Shown here piece after piece: positions 10,573-22,056 of a stretch of 64,000 nucleotides of DNA. This DNA comes from Ypsolopha sequella. Lineage: Eukaryota; Arthropoda; Insecta; Lepidoptera; Ypsolophidae. The position numbers and the translations under genes were made by a program. Location of the stretch: positions 7,130,001-7,194,000 of the forward strand of contig OW204012.1 of assembly GCA_934047225.1 (NCBI GenBank), written 5' to 3'. The notes under the pieces were generated by a model, which ran no database searches, was not told where the DNA came from, and saw only the letters and a list, made by a program, of their open reading frames with translations. Numbering within the stretch: the stretch's first letter is position 1; the number at the start of each line of letters is the position of its first letter.

Positions 10573-11055
10573 TGATTACCGTCTCTGAATCTGACACCAG
10601 GATCCTCTTAACGGAGAAATCCTTCCAAAAATATAATTATGTAAATTAAAAACCGCGCATCATCATTCCTACATGTATGGTTATGTATTTTGAGGAAGAT
10701 CAAACGATATCGCAATGTAATATACAAGTAGCGCCATCTGGTTTTTAGTAGCAAAACGAACGATTGCGGTCTAGTAAGTACATTGTCAAAAGTATTTTAT
10801 TGTTCCGTACCCGAAGGATGACAAACGGGACTAGCCTACTGCTTGCTTTTATAGGACCCCTTGCGACTTTGTGTGCCGCTTGGCACAGTTGATCCTTGGG
10901 TTGTTCTGAGCTGATTCAGCCCGATTGACACGAATTGACCCCCTCTCAGGGAGGTGTTAGGGGGGAGGGTGAAAGAGCATCTCCCGCGGAAAGAAGAGTG
11001 CCTTTGCATAATTTTGATTTTTGTAGTTCATGGAGCTTGTCGTAGCAAGGAGCTT
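10573..11055. other. No gene; short A-like fragment
   Basis: GTTCCGTACCCGAAGGATG at about 10803 resembles the end of an A repeat on the minus strand. Nothing else is recognised. Confidence 0.35.
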
Positions 11056-11480
11056 TTAAGGCGATATGTAAAAGTTTTAGCGTCCCTTTTACGCCATATG
11101 CGAAAAAATCCTCAGTGCGAGAGGGACGGATTCGAGGAAAAGTAGCAAAATTACGGTTTTTTATTAATATAAAATGTAATAAAAATGCTATCAAAGTTTC
11201 GTTTAACCAGGTCCTAGATACTGTAAAAGCCCATTTTATAAAATATAGTTGCAGTCCAAATGTCATTCCAAATTGTCAAACCAAGAGAATTGGTGTCGAG
11301 AAAGACTTAATTTCAATGAATATTTGTATCGAGCCGAATTTCTCCAATCGCGTTTCTGTTTTAGTGGATCCCTAGAAAAAGAATCCAAAAATAATATACC
11401 ATTTTATCAAAATAATACATTATTTACTGAAGTAGGTATGCAAGTTCTAAACGTGTCGATTTTTTTCCGTAGCGCCTTAA
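11056..11480 (+). mobile_element. D-family TTAA MITE, diverged copy
   Basis: TTAA is found at 11056-11059 and 11477-11480. The interior follows the D order: AATCCTCAGTGCGAGAGGGACGG, the TCGAGCCGAATTTCTCCAAT box and CGCGTTTCTG. It is 425 bp, the family length. Reading frames here are not coding. Confidence 0.7.
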
Positions 11481-12142
11481 ATCTAACGATCGATACACTC
11501 GAATTCATTCTCATAGCTTAATTAAAAATAAAAATATAAATAAAAATATTTAGAGACTATATGCGCCATTTTTGGACATAGTTTCCACTATTTGGGTATA
11601 AAAATACCCATATTTTTGTTATGATTTTTTAAAGAATTGTCGGTTATGACGTCACTTGAGAATTTAAGACATTATACGGATTGCTTATAAAAAAAGTAAT
11701 CTGTCTCTGTCTATCTACTCATCTGTCATCTATCTATCAAATCAGTCGGAAGCAAATTATTATAAATGTTAAAGATGAAATGACTGTAAAAGTAGATAGA
11801 CTATATGGGACAGGTAGACAAAGGTATTGTATATTTTTTTATAGCACACCGTGCGTAAAATGACCGCTTTACCCACGCATTTTCCGCACTTGTACTATAA
11901 AAAATTATACGAAACACGTGCGAGAAACTTTTTCTCGACTCATGTGATTGCAGCACTCGCCTTCGGCTCGTGCCGCAAACTCACACTCGTCAGAAAACGT
12001 TTCATCGCTCTCGTATCGTAATGTACTATTTGCCTTGATGACGTAATTTTCTCCTGTCTTGTTTTTTTATCCCTTTATTTAATTAAAGTATAAGCAAAAT
12101 TTTACATTTAGTATTTTTTAAGCAACTAATATAATGAAAAAA
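11481..12142. other. No gene; GC-cored palindromic repeat remnant
   Basis: At 11838-12020 lies a short-repeat remnant with GCACTCGCCTTCGGCTCGTGC and a flanking TATAGCAC...GTGCGTAAAA motif; a related fragment is at 61890-61940. Otherwise it is AT-rich and unrecognised. Confidence 0.35.
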
Positions 12143-12490
12143 AAAACGGCCAAGTGCGAGTCAGACTTGCGTACTTGATTCCGTATTGTGGATGATAAAT
12201 TAAATTTTTTTTTTATGAATTTCTCAACCGCTTTATTTTTCCTGTATTCTTTACGTAAACACATTTTACCACGATTTTTTTTTTACAATTGACTTACAAT
12301 TTTTATGGATTTTCAAGGATTTCTCGAAATAGATGCAAATAAATATAGACAAAGACAATTTTAAGAATCAGCTTTTTAATACCTACAAATTCTTACCCAA
12401 ATTGTTCATTTATAAAAGAAATGTTTTATTTATTTTACTTATTTTTTATATTTTTAATTTGTGCTCAATTTTTTTTAAATTTCTATAATT
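12143..12490 (+). repeat. B-family repeat, 3'-truncated
   Basis: Starts AAACGGCCAAGTGCGAGTCAG and GATTCCGTATTGTGGATGAT, and follows the B order until about 12490, where an E repeat begins. The final ...GGAACCCTAAAAA is missing. Confidence 0.7.
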
Positions 12491-12502
12491 TTTCTGTAAT
12501 TT

Positions 12503-12826
12503 ACGAGTGTTTTAAACGTAACCGAGTAATTTATTGCTCTTACGCCCGTGTGTCATTCTACGTTCTTCAATGCATAGTGTGAGGAAATAAAACAAATATA
12601 ATCTTGTGAACTTTAAATTTTGTTGGCTCAAAAGGACTGTATCCAGAGCCGTTAAACAATGGAAAAAATATGTATATCATTTATGGTACACAGGAAAGGC
12701 TGCAGGTTAGCCAACCATTGTAAGTAAATGAAAAAAAAAAATAATACAGCCCTAGGGCAAAATAATCGACTTTCTGTTCGGTTTTGATGCATAAAAAGTG
12801 GGCCTTTACGAGCACTTGCGTTGAAA
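12503..12826 (+). repeat. E-family repeat, 5'-truncated
   Basis: Begins at CGAGTGTTTTAAACGTAACC and runs through GCCCTAGGGCAAAATAATCG and AAGTGGGCCTTTACGAGCAC to TTGCGTTGAAAAA. It matches 56870-57266 closely. Confidence 0.7.
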
Positions 12827-12889
12827 AATAAGATAACATCTACGTCCCTATTTCGTAGTGTACCTGATTTCAGTGTCTATAGTCCATGT

Positions 12890-13230
12890 CATTTCATCCA
12901 TCCATCCATCCATCCATCCACCAGCCTAGTTGGTCCACTGCTGTACATAAGCCTTTCCAGGGCTTTGCCACTCCCGGCGGTCATCCTGGAAGAATTGCCC
13001 ATACTTACACACGCTAGGTAGGCGGGTTGCTGAGCGCGGTGCCGGAACTCTCGCACCAGTGACGCCACTGCCCGTCACCAGGCTGTTCCATATGAGACCC
13101 GGACATCAGGGATGGATATACCGCCATCCATCGGTCCCAGGCATGGTGGGCCTGCTGGTTTTTTTGCCAGTGAGCTGTCCTCTTACTCTCCCCCGAATTA
13201 CTTCGAGGGGGTCTCCAAGTCCAATGTCAT
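12890..13230 (-). repeat. Z-family SINE-like repeat with CATC tail
   Basis: A (CATC)n run at 12896-12918 is followed by CTAGTTGGTCCACTGCTGTA, CATAAGCCTTTCCAGGGC and CTTACTCTCCCCCGAATTAC. With the simple repeat taken as the 3' tail, the element points to minus. Other copies are at 37518, 56016 and 61042. Confidence 0.65.
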
Positions 13231-13631
13231 TTAATTTTGCATAAATAAGAAATTTTTTCATGTCGTCATTTCATTGTCAAAAAATTTAAGGGCTTGGCCT
13301 CCCCATAAATTGTTTGTAAATATTGGCAGTTCGGAAAAGAAAAGGCCCACGCTCTAGCCGTTACCGAACCATTTCGAACTAAAGTAGTCCCAAAGTAATA
13401 ATGTCCATACAAATCTATAGCCGAGCGATCGGACGTACCACGTGACCTTATTGATTGTATCGAAAGCGTAAGGAAATACGAACTTTGCCGAACAGTGGCG
13501 AAGATTTGTATGCGCATTTTTACTTCGGGAGCACTGTTCTTTCGAACCCATCATAGCTCATTATGTAATGAACCCACTAAATTTCTATTTTGCATGCAAG
13601 TTAATTCTCCACAAATACTTAAAATTGCAAC
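13231..13631. other. No gene recognised
   Basis: Two short minus-strand frames (13266-13517, 13354-13554) overlap in different phases and match nothing known to me. Confidence 0.35.
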
Positions 13632-13798
13632 CAGTGGGTCTACCGCGTAATTCTCATTTTCATCAACATCAACTTGAGATTGAAATTTGACGTGCGTGCG
13701 ACGACGCCCGCCTAACATGCCATCTCTTTTGCACGCGTTGAATTTCGCATGCATTTGCTTGAAGTTGATACAAATGAGAATTACGCGGTAGAGCCCCA
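13632..13798. mobile_element. G-family palindromic mini-element
   Basis: Its left arm GTGGGTCTACCGCGTAATTC and right arm GAATTACGCGGTAGAGCCCC are inverted copies; the inner arms (CATCAACATCAACTTGAG...) are partly degraded on the right. A cleaner copy is at 31616-31780. Confidence 0.65.
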
Positions 13799-13819
13799 GG
13801 CTAGCTAGCGGGAGCAGAT

Positions 13820-14242
13820 TTAAGGGGGTATATCTTGAAAATTGTCACTTTTGAAGTTATTTATCTGCTGTTTTAAAGAAGTTCGAAGTAAAATAAATTA
13901 GTACAACAATTTTGGAACCTATTTCTAGATTTTGGGCTATCGGAAACGCGATTGGAGTAATTTCACTCGATAGAAATAATTATTGAAATGAGGTCTAAAT
14001 TTACACTTTTTTCGATATTCTGACAAATTGGGATACCACACAGACTTCAAAAATATTTATTTAGATGGGTTTTAACAATACCTATATTACTAGTTATGGA
14101 AATTTTTGTAGCTATTTTAGATAATTTTGTATTAATTTAAAACCGACTTTTCGATAATTTTCCCCGATTCCGTCCTTCTCGCACTGCGGGTTTTTCCACC
14201 TGGAGTAACGGGGACCTTTGCGCGGACGATATATCACCTTAA
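13820..14242 (-). mobile_element. D-family TTAA MITE
   Basis: TTAAGGGGGTATATCTTG at the left and ATATATCACCTTAA at the right give TTAA flanks and imperfect inverted ends. The interior on minus has GGACGGAATCGGGGAAAAT and the TATTTCTATCGAGTGAAA box. Length 423 bp. Confidence 0.75.
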
Positions 14243-14563
14243 GGCTGCGTATAAACCTGGACAAATTAGTGATTTTGCCCCCGCATCCCCGCACCTCAAC
14301 TGTTTGCGCGACCGGCCGTCACCGGCCGCGAGCGCTATTTCTTAGCTCCCACGAGCGGTGTGGATCCGCGGTCATTAACCCGTGCACGTGCTAGTTTTCA
14401 ATAATAAGTATAATGCATCTACGATGTATAAAATTCAACCCAGTTGACAAAATGGTTTGTTCGCAATGGCATTTTTTTGCGTAATTGTGTTTGCATCTAA
14501 TTTTTATATTTCAAAATTTTATTTTTCGAAAGTCATACTTGCAAAGATAATGATAACGATGAT
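14243..14563. other. GC-rich patch before the satellite, no gene
   Basis: A GC-rich island (14280-14390) lies left of the satellite. A Met-led hydrophobic stretch starting at 14457 opens straight into the array; see the satellite entry. Confidence 0.35.
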
Positions 14564-16382
14564 GATACAACGATACGTCGATACGACGATACGTCGATAC
14601 AACGATACGTCGATACAACGATACGTCGATACGCCGATACGTCGATACGCCGATACGTCGATACGACGATACGTCGATACGGGGATACGTCGATACAACG
14701 ATACGTCAATACACCGATACGTCGATACGTCGATACGGGGATACGTCGATACAACGATACGTCGATACGCCGATACGTCGATACGGGGATACGTCGATAC
14801 GGGGATACGTCGATACAACGATACGTCGATACGCCGATACGTCGATACGTCGATACGTCGATACGTCGATACGGGGATACGTCGATACAACGATACGTCG
14901 ATACGCCGATACGTCGATACGTCGATACGTCGATACGTCGATACGTCGATACGTCGATACGGGGATACGTCGATACAACGATACGTCGATACGACGATAC
15001 GTCGATACGACGATACGTCGATACGGGGATACGTCGATACGCCGATACGTCGATACGCCGATACGTTGATACGACGATACGTCGATACAACGATACGTCG
15101 ATACAACGATACGTCGATACGCCGATACGTCGATACGCCGATACGTCGATACGACGATACGTCGATACGGGGATACGTCGATACAACGATACGTCAATAC
15201 ACCGATACGTCGATACGTCGATACGGGGATACGTCGATACAACGATACGTCGATACGCCGATACGTCGATACGGGGATACGTCGATACGGGGATACGTCG
15301 ATACAACGATACGTCGATACGCCGATACGTCGATACGTCGATACGGGGATACGTCGATACAACGATACGTCGATACGCCGATACGTCGATACGTCGATAC
15401 GTCGATACGTCGATACGGGGATACGTCGATACAACGATACGTCGATACGACGATACGTCGATACGACGATACGTCGATACGGGGATACGTCGATACGCCG
15501 ATACGTCGATACGTTGATACGACGATACGTCGATACAACGATACGTCGATACAACGATACGTCGATACGCCGATACGTCTATACGTCGATACGACGATAC
15601 GTCGATACGTCGATACAACGATACGTCGATACGCCGATACGTCGATACGCCGATACGTCGATACGACGATACGTCGATACGGGGATACGACGATACGACG
15701 ATACGGCAATACGTCGATACGACGATACGTCGATACGAGGATACGTCGATACGCCGATACGTCGATACGACGATACGTCGATACGAGGATACGACGATAC
15801 GAGGATACGACGATACAACGATACGTCGATACAACGATACGTCGATACGCCGATACGTCGATACGCCGATACGTCGATACGACGATACGTCGATACGGGG
15901 ATACGTCGATACAACGATACGTCAATACGCCGATACGTCGATACGTCGATACGGGGATACGTCGATACGTCAATACGTCGATACGGGGATACGTCGATAC
16001 AACGATACGTCGATACGACGATACGTCGATACGGGGATACAACGATACGTCGATACGCCGATACGTCGATACGCCGATACGTCGATACGACGATACGTCG
16101 ATACGGGGATACGTCAATACGCCGATACGAGAATACGTCGATACGTCGATACGAGGATACGACGATATGAGGATACGAGGATACGACGATACAACGATAC
16201 GTCGATACAACGATACGTCGATACGCCGATACGTCGATACGCCGATACGTCGATACGACGATACGTCGATACGGGGATACGTCGATACAACGATACGTCG
16301 ATACGCCGATACGTCGATACGACGATACGTCGATACGGGGATACGTCGATACGCCGATACGAGAATACGTCGATACGCCGAT
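14564..16382. repeat. 8-bp-unit satellite array (about 227 units)
   Basis: The array is made of 8-bp units GATACGTC alternating with variants GATACGAC, GATACAAC, GATACGCC and GATACGGG, giving an effective 16-bp period. Because 8 is not a multiple of 3, 24 bp give an eight-residue cycle and every frame of a strand reads the same cycle (D-T-S-I-R-R-Y-V on plus, D-V-S-T-Y-R-R-I on minus). Neither cycle contains a stop, so very long frames (up to 650 codons) appear on both strands by arithmetic alone. Rare variants recur at fixed distance: GTCAATACACC at 14705 and 15193 (488 bp), GTTGATACG at 15065 and 15513 (448 bp), which points to duplication of blocks of roughly 60 units. The array is rich in CpG, unlike the flanks. 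I do not annotate a protein. Confidence 0.95.
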
Positions 16383-16403
16383 GGTGATGGTGAGATAAGG
16401 TTT

Positions 16404-16512
16404 TGTTAGTCTCCCAGAGGGGTAGGCAGCTAGGCAGAGACTACAGATTTCCATCTGCTACGATCCAGACACAACTCTTTCGCCTCTTCCACATCCATCA
16501 ACCATATTTATT
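16404..16512 (+). repeat. Lepidopteran interspersed repeat fragment
   Basis: TCTCCCAGAGGGGTAGGCAG followed by GACTACAGATTTCCATCTGC and TACGATCCAGAC is a combination I recognise from many moth genomes; I cannot name the family with certainty. It directly follows the satellite. Confidence 0.4.
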
Positions 16513-18046
16513 GTGATATTAAATTGTAAGCTAAAAAAAATACCTCAGACGAAAAACATAGCGATATTCATTAGTCCATTGAGACAACCTTTAGTTCAAC
16601 ATCTTTAATAAAACATGACCTATCTACTTATTTTGTTAAGTAATGGCGTACCTTTGCATTACTTTCATCCACTGCTTTATTTTCACTCGTAAAACATTTT
16701 TTACATTGGTTGCATTTATTTCCCATGTTTCAAATTACGAGATTTATTTAAATTACGAAACCGGGACGTCGAGAGCGCAAAAACGTAGTCCTCCCGTCTC
16801 AACGGAGCGATCACAACTGACCGACGGGTGAGTGACGAAACAAAGCATGGAACAAAAAGCGCGTGCGACCGAGATATCTTGTCGCCGCCTTGTCTCAGAA
16901 TAAATCGACGTAAGCGCCAATTCTTAGATGTTAAATTAAATGAAAACGAAACACAATTATTCAAAATCCCCGTGCAATTATACGGGGTCATTTGTTTTCT
17001 TATTTTTAATACAAATTTCAAGGCAAACTGTTTTAAGAAAGGTCCTTTAACACTCGAAAAACATGAAATATAGAGGTAACTTCGTAATTTTTTTCTATCG
17101 AGCGAACTTAAAGCTTTTGCGTTTTTGCTTCTGCACGAATATCAGCCCTATAGTCTATTATCTATATTATTTTTATTAAACCGATTGACCAAGTTACACA
17201 ATGTTTTATGCTCATTTGAAATTGTGCATCTGACATTATACCGACCCTTAAAGATGGATCGTAGTTCGATAGATATATTTACAATAAGGAAGGAGGAAAA
17301 GATCAGGTTCATAAAAGTATATACAAAAGGCCAGCCTCGATTTAGTCCTAGATGAGCGCAGGCGGCTATCAAGCTCGAGTGGCACAGCGTCATCCAGATA
17401 GTTCCATCAATTGTCTAAGATAGTGGTCGAAGGTAGAACAGGATAGGAGAGGAGAGTAGGAAGATAGTAGTCCAAAAGGAAAGGCTGGAACAAGGACAGT
17501 AACTGAAGAACTGTCCAAGACGCATCTGGCTCCCTTAAGGCTTGGCCCAGGCCGCTGAGAAATTGAGATTTCCCCCGCGCTTCCCCGCAAATGAATTTTA
17601 GTGCCACAAATCGGCACTAGAGGCGCTTGTGTGCGAAATGATGCATAGCTATTGGAAAAGATAAATTGAAATAGAAAATTGGGTAATAGGTACTAAAGTA
17701 TTAAACATTTGTGGACATCAAGTATTTATTTCATTAAATGTTAAAAGGATTTATTTAGAACAAAACGGTAGGTAGTTAAAAAATACATTTCGAGAATATA
17801 AGTTAAACTTAAAACTTTTGACCATAGTCACATTTGTTTACATAATAATACATACATTTTTAGGATTTCCCTAATTAACTGCTACATTAGTACCTACTAT
17901 ATTTTTTAGACGTGGGCGCCGACTCGAATCTGCCGGCGGCGACTGTGCGCCGATCAAATTTGGTTGGCGTAGCCGCGCCGCCGCACCTCGGCGTTGTGTA
18001 AATGTTACACAAAATGTATACGTTTATTATTAGAGTGCAAAGTAAC
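16513..18046. other. No gene; one TTAA-element box
   Basis: A TTTTTCTATCGAGCGAACTT box at about 17090 is shared with the TTAA MITEs, but I could not find both ends. A GC-rich patch lies at 17910-18000. The short open frames overlap on opposite strands and are not supported as genes. Confidence 0.4.
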
Positions 18047-18402
18047 ATGAAAAAAAACCAGCGAAGTGCGAGTCAGAATCGCGTACCTAGGGTTCTGTAT
18101 TGTGGATGATAAATATAATTTTGTCATTTTTTTTTCGTGAATTCCTCAACCGCTATATTTTTCCTGTAATCTTTACGTAAACTCATATTACCATGATTTA
18201 GGCTAATATTTTTTATTTTTCTCACTTTTGTTTTTGAAATATTTTGAACAATATCATATTTTTCATATTTTTTTTACAATTTCATGTCTTTATCTTAAAC
18301 GGTGCTAAAGTTATGAGGCTGTGACATACGGATGGACGGACGGACAACTGAATCTCTCCATAAAAGTTCCTTTTGTACCTTTTAGGCACGGAACCCTAAA
18401 AA
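18047..18402 (+). repeat. B-family repeat, full-length copy
   Basis: Runs from AACCAGCGAAGTGCGAGTCAG and GGGTTCTGTATTGTGGATGA through TTTATCTTAAACGGTGCTAA and a GGACGGACGGACA run to GGCACGGAACCCTAAAAA. It is the best reference copy in the window. Confidence 0.75.
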
Positions 18403-18702
18403 TCAATCAAAAACAAAATTCTTTGAAAAAAGTTCGCTTCGAGCGCCTGAGATTTTGTTTTTACTATGCACTCTAATAATATTGTGAGTTTCTAAAGCGA
18501 AGGATTTTGCTATAAATAATATAATCCTATGTATACGATTTGTGAATATTGTATTAACTTAAAGGTTTAATTTTACGAACAGTATAAATAAAAAGAAAAT
18601 ATCGTTTATTTTTTACAAGTTTAATTTTACTAACACTGTAATCGTTTAGTTTTTTTATTTAAAACATACGTCTGCTGAAATGTAAGAATAGAACTGATTT
18701 CT

Positions 18703-19746
18703 TTAGAATTCTTTTTCTTTTTTTGTGTCGTTTTCACAGAGGTCAATAGTTTCTATGTGCAACGGGTTGTTCTCCCCAGACCATATACTGAAAACGCAAC
18801 TTTTACTTTGCGCTATAAGTAACTGGCCCTGAACCTGAAAAATTAAACATGAAGAAATAGAAAAAAAAACCTGTTAAATAGTAACTAGATCTAGATTCAA
18901 AAATTAAATTACTCATTTGATAAAATCAGTCGTGATTCTTGCTAATTACCAGTGCATCGTCTTACTTTTTGAAAAATGGTAATTTATTTAAGACATCTAC
19001 GTCGTTCAAATTCTGTTTGTAAACTGACAAAAGGCACTTAATTTCCACGACTTTATCATTTCCAATGAGTCCATACGGTGTTGCTCCAAGGTAGGGAGTT
19101 TGAGCATGAACGAATAATCCGCAGTTCTGTATAGCAATCCCAAGTTGAATTGACAGCTGATTGAGTGCATTAGCTTCATTCGCAACGCCGTGTCTTAACA
19201 CGCTTATTGCTTTTACATTGCTGAGGTATTGCTTATAGAGAAGTGTTTGCACTAACGTTGGCCTTGATGTTTCTCTTTTTAGGGTTCCGTACCCAAAGGG
19301 TAACCAACGGGACCCTATTACTAAGACTCCGCTGTCCGTCTGTCACCAGGATGTATCTCATGAACCGTGATAGTTAGACAGTTGAAATTTTCACAGATGA
19401 TTTATTTTTGTTGCCGCTATAACAACAAATACTAAAAAAACAGAATAAAATAAATATTTAAGGGGGCTCCGATACAACAGATATGTTGTTTTGCCGTTTT
19501 TATAGATAATGGTACGGAACCCTTCGTGCGCAAGTCCGACTCGCACTTGGCCGGTTTTTAAATTATTTTCTCATAATTAGACGCCGTTAGTAGCTGCCAC
19601 CGCAACTCCAACCAATCACTGCAATCCCTTTGAAGAATAGTTTCCTTTTCGATTCTTAACCTTTGCTTTTGAGTTTTCTCTAAGTTGCTCAGGAACGTGT
19701 TTATACGAAGTTCTAGTTCCTCGGGATCAATGACCGTAGTTGGCAT
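18703..19746 (-). pseudogene. YqaJ-type exonuclease pseudogene, split by an A repeat
   Basis: Three pieces on minus make up a YqaJ nuclease domain. Piece 1 (19746-19558) has an N-terminal helix region and RDCSDWLELRWQLLTASNYE, the entry motif, then runs into a stop made at the edge of an inserted A repeat (19276-19559). Piece 2 resumes after it (about 19275-18962) with RETSRPTLVQTLLYKQYL, HGVANEANALNQ, LGATPYGLIGN and VVEIKC. Family members have D where this copy has Y in G-x-P-D-G; with EIK it forms the D...ExK metal site, so the active site is broken. Piece 3 (18834-18703), after a TTTTTCAG acceptor, reads VQGQLLIAQSKSCVFSIWSG and ENNPLHIETIDLCEN, then ends early. The GTAAGA donor after LPFFKK does not join this exon in phase. 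Insertion, active-site loss, phase error and short tail together indicate a dead copy. Its intact relative would degrade or recombine DNA ends. Confidence 0.75.
19276..19559 (-). repeat. A-family repeat inserted in the YqaJ pseudogene
   Basis: On minus it starts ACCGGCCAAGTGCGAGTCGG, passes TATCTATAAAAACGGC, AGGGGGCTCC-type and TTCAACTGTCTAACTATCAC blocks, and ends GGGTACGGAACCCTAAAAA. It separates two conserved parts of the nuclease frame. Confidence 0.8.
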
Positions 19747-22056
19747 GCTTGACCGTAACTCTTATCTGTGGATAAGGATTTACTTGTGAGTATGGGTTTG
19801 AATAATACCTTTGGTAGGAGGCGTTGACGTTTTTTGTAACAAAACACGAGTTTGGTACTGTAAACCAGATATTTTTATATTTATGGTAGATTTTCAATAA
19901 ATAATAGTTATTTTTAAATACAATATTAAGTAGGTAACCAGTAAAAGACCAGAACCTACCCTTAAACACTAAAGGACGTCCGCATGAATTTGGGATACTA
20001 ACAGCCGGTTTACCCGTAGAAACGCATTTTTAATAATATAAAGAATTGAAGGTGCTTTTCTCTAAATCATTAAATTTCAAACAGAGACCAAAAGTTTTAA
20101 AAAATTTTGTTTATACCTTTCTTCATCAACATCCATGGAAATGGAGGGTATTATATTTTTATTTTGCAATGGGGTATAATTGGGACTTTAATTCAAATAA
20201 AACATTATTTATGTAACCTAGATTTTTGGTCACTGACAAGTCGAACATTTATATTATGATGACATTTTTTTTATGATTAATCGAGGTCCGTGTAGATAGT
20301 TCTCAATGTTGCATTTATCGTTTCCTCTGTTTCATTAATTTACTAGGCAACATGATATTTTAATTGAATACCGTTTTCTTCCGTATTATTTTGCCGAGCG
20401 ACCAACCGTCACGCGGTGGCGGATCCAGAGCTTGCGGTGTCGGCGTGGCGACGCCGCCAATACGCAATTCCTAGCTAATAGTGGAAACCGGGCAGGCCGT
20501 GCGCCACTGCTGAGTGTCACTGTCCACACTCGGTACACAACATGGTGTCCCCATCTTTGATAGTACTTTATACATTTTAGCTCAATTAGCAGAGAGAGAC
20601 GAAAGAAAGTTATAGACAGACACTAAGACGGTAAGATAGGTGGTGAGTCCTGTTATTGCCGTACCTACTCTGGGTACAAATACATGCTCTGTGTTATTTT
20701 TCTTTTAGATCATGTTATTTTAGAACTTAGAACTTTGTTCGAAAGTTAAATAAATGAAAAATCTATAATATTACAATCGACAATAAAATTCTTACCTAAT
20801 TACTTTCCATTTTTCTGACGCTAAAGTTCTTATTACATTGCAATAAATATGACAGCGCCATAATTCACGGGACAACTGATAGGACTCGCTCGAGATACGA
20901 GCGTAACCTGAATGAACTCTTATTACAGTTACAGTTACAGTAAGTAAGTGTTATATTTACGCAGTAAAGTCTGGTGCCATACACCTGTGTCGGCTTGGTT
21001 TGAGCTCAAAGGAAGCGTCCGGCGGCGGCGCTAGGTTTACCTACCTAGTTTCATTCACATCATCTGATTCATCTTTTTGTTCATTATCTTTTCTAGATCT
21101 GAAAGAAAAAATATTCACATTACTAGTTGATATACGTCATATGTATCTCTAAGTACATAATTTACGATATTAAAGTTGAAGAAAAAAAATTATACACCGC
21201 GTCAAAATAATGTACTGGTGCAGTTTTGTTTGTAAAGAAACAAAAGTAATAAATAAAATCAATATAATATATCGTCACGAAACGAATTGAAACGAATGCT
21301 CGAGGGGGTGTCAAGAGGTTTTCCGAGTTTGAACTGTGAAATGTAAGTCATACTCTACACGCTCTGTAAACCCACGTTTCACCGACGATTATTACGTCCC
21401 AACGTGATGGGTGGTGGTTACGGTAAGCCCTATTGCCGTACCTACTTTGGGTACAAATACATGCTTTTTAGGGCACCTATAATAATAAAAAAGTAAATTG
21501 AATATTACTCTTACCTTAAAATATCCAACATTCTTTTTTGTTTCTCTCTATATGAAAATTTACTTCGATCTCCTTTAAATTTTATTTTGTCCCATTTTAT
21601 ATATATATTTTAAAAATGTTTATGGTTTTATAGCGCAGAGCGAAAACTGGCACAGGTCCGACCTCCAGAGCGCCTCAGCGCGAACTGGTCGCAGGCGACA
21701 AACAGCGATCAGAGCGTTGCGGGAAGAAATTATATGTATTATTTCATATTTATTTCAAATGTTAATTGTGATCAAAAAGCGTTCAATAAGTAACTTAAGT
21801 AATGTATGTAGAAAATTCTCGCATATTTTGAGATGTATAGCTTTAAAAATACATATCATTAGCTCGATGTTAAGATTTTTTTAGCGCTAACTTTGCGATT
21901 TTTTTCTATCGAGCGAAGTTAATTAAATTACGTTTTTAGAACAACAAGTTACTTAAGTATATCCTCGTTTCTAATATATATTTTTTTTGGATTTTTAATA
22001 ACGTAATTACTAACGGTATGAATTAAACAAAATGTTCATTTTATAATTGAGGGGCC
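19747..22056. other. Long gene-free stretch
   Basis: A phrase near GCCGTACCTACTCTGGGTAC at about 20660 returns at about 21435 (GCCGTACCTACTTTGGGTAC), a local repeat with no clear ends. GC-rich patches lie at 20400-20525 and 21645-21720. A TTCTATCGAGCGAAGTT box at about 21905 suggests a TTAA-element remnant. No gene is recognised. Confidence 0.4.

Noticed and set aside
14564..16382. CRISPR array
   Set aside because: The repeats are contiguous 8-bp units without unique spacers, in a eukaryotic context.
14457..16409. A 650-codon plus-strand frame with a hydrophobic start, and several long minus-strand frames, over the satellite
   Set aside because: The 8-bp unit has no stop in any frame on either strand, so such frames are unavoidable. 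The hydrophobic start lies outside the array and is only about 35 residues.
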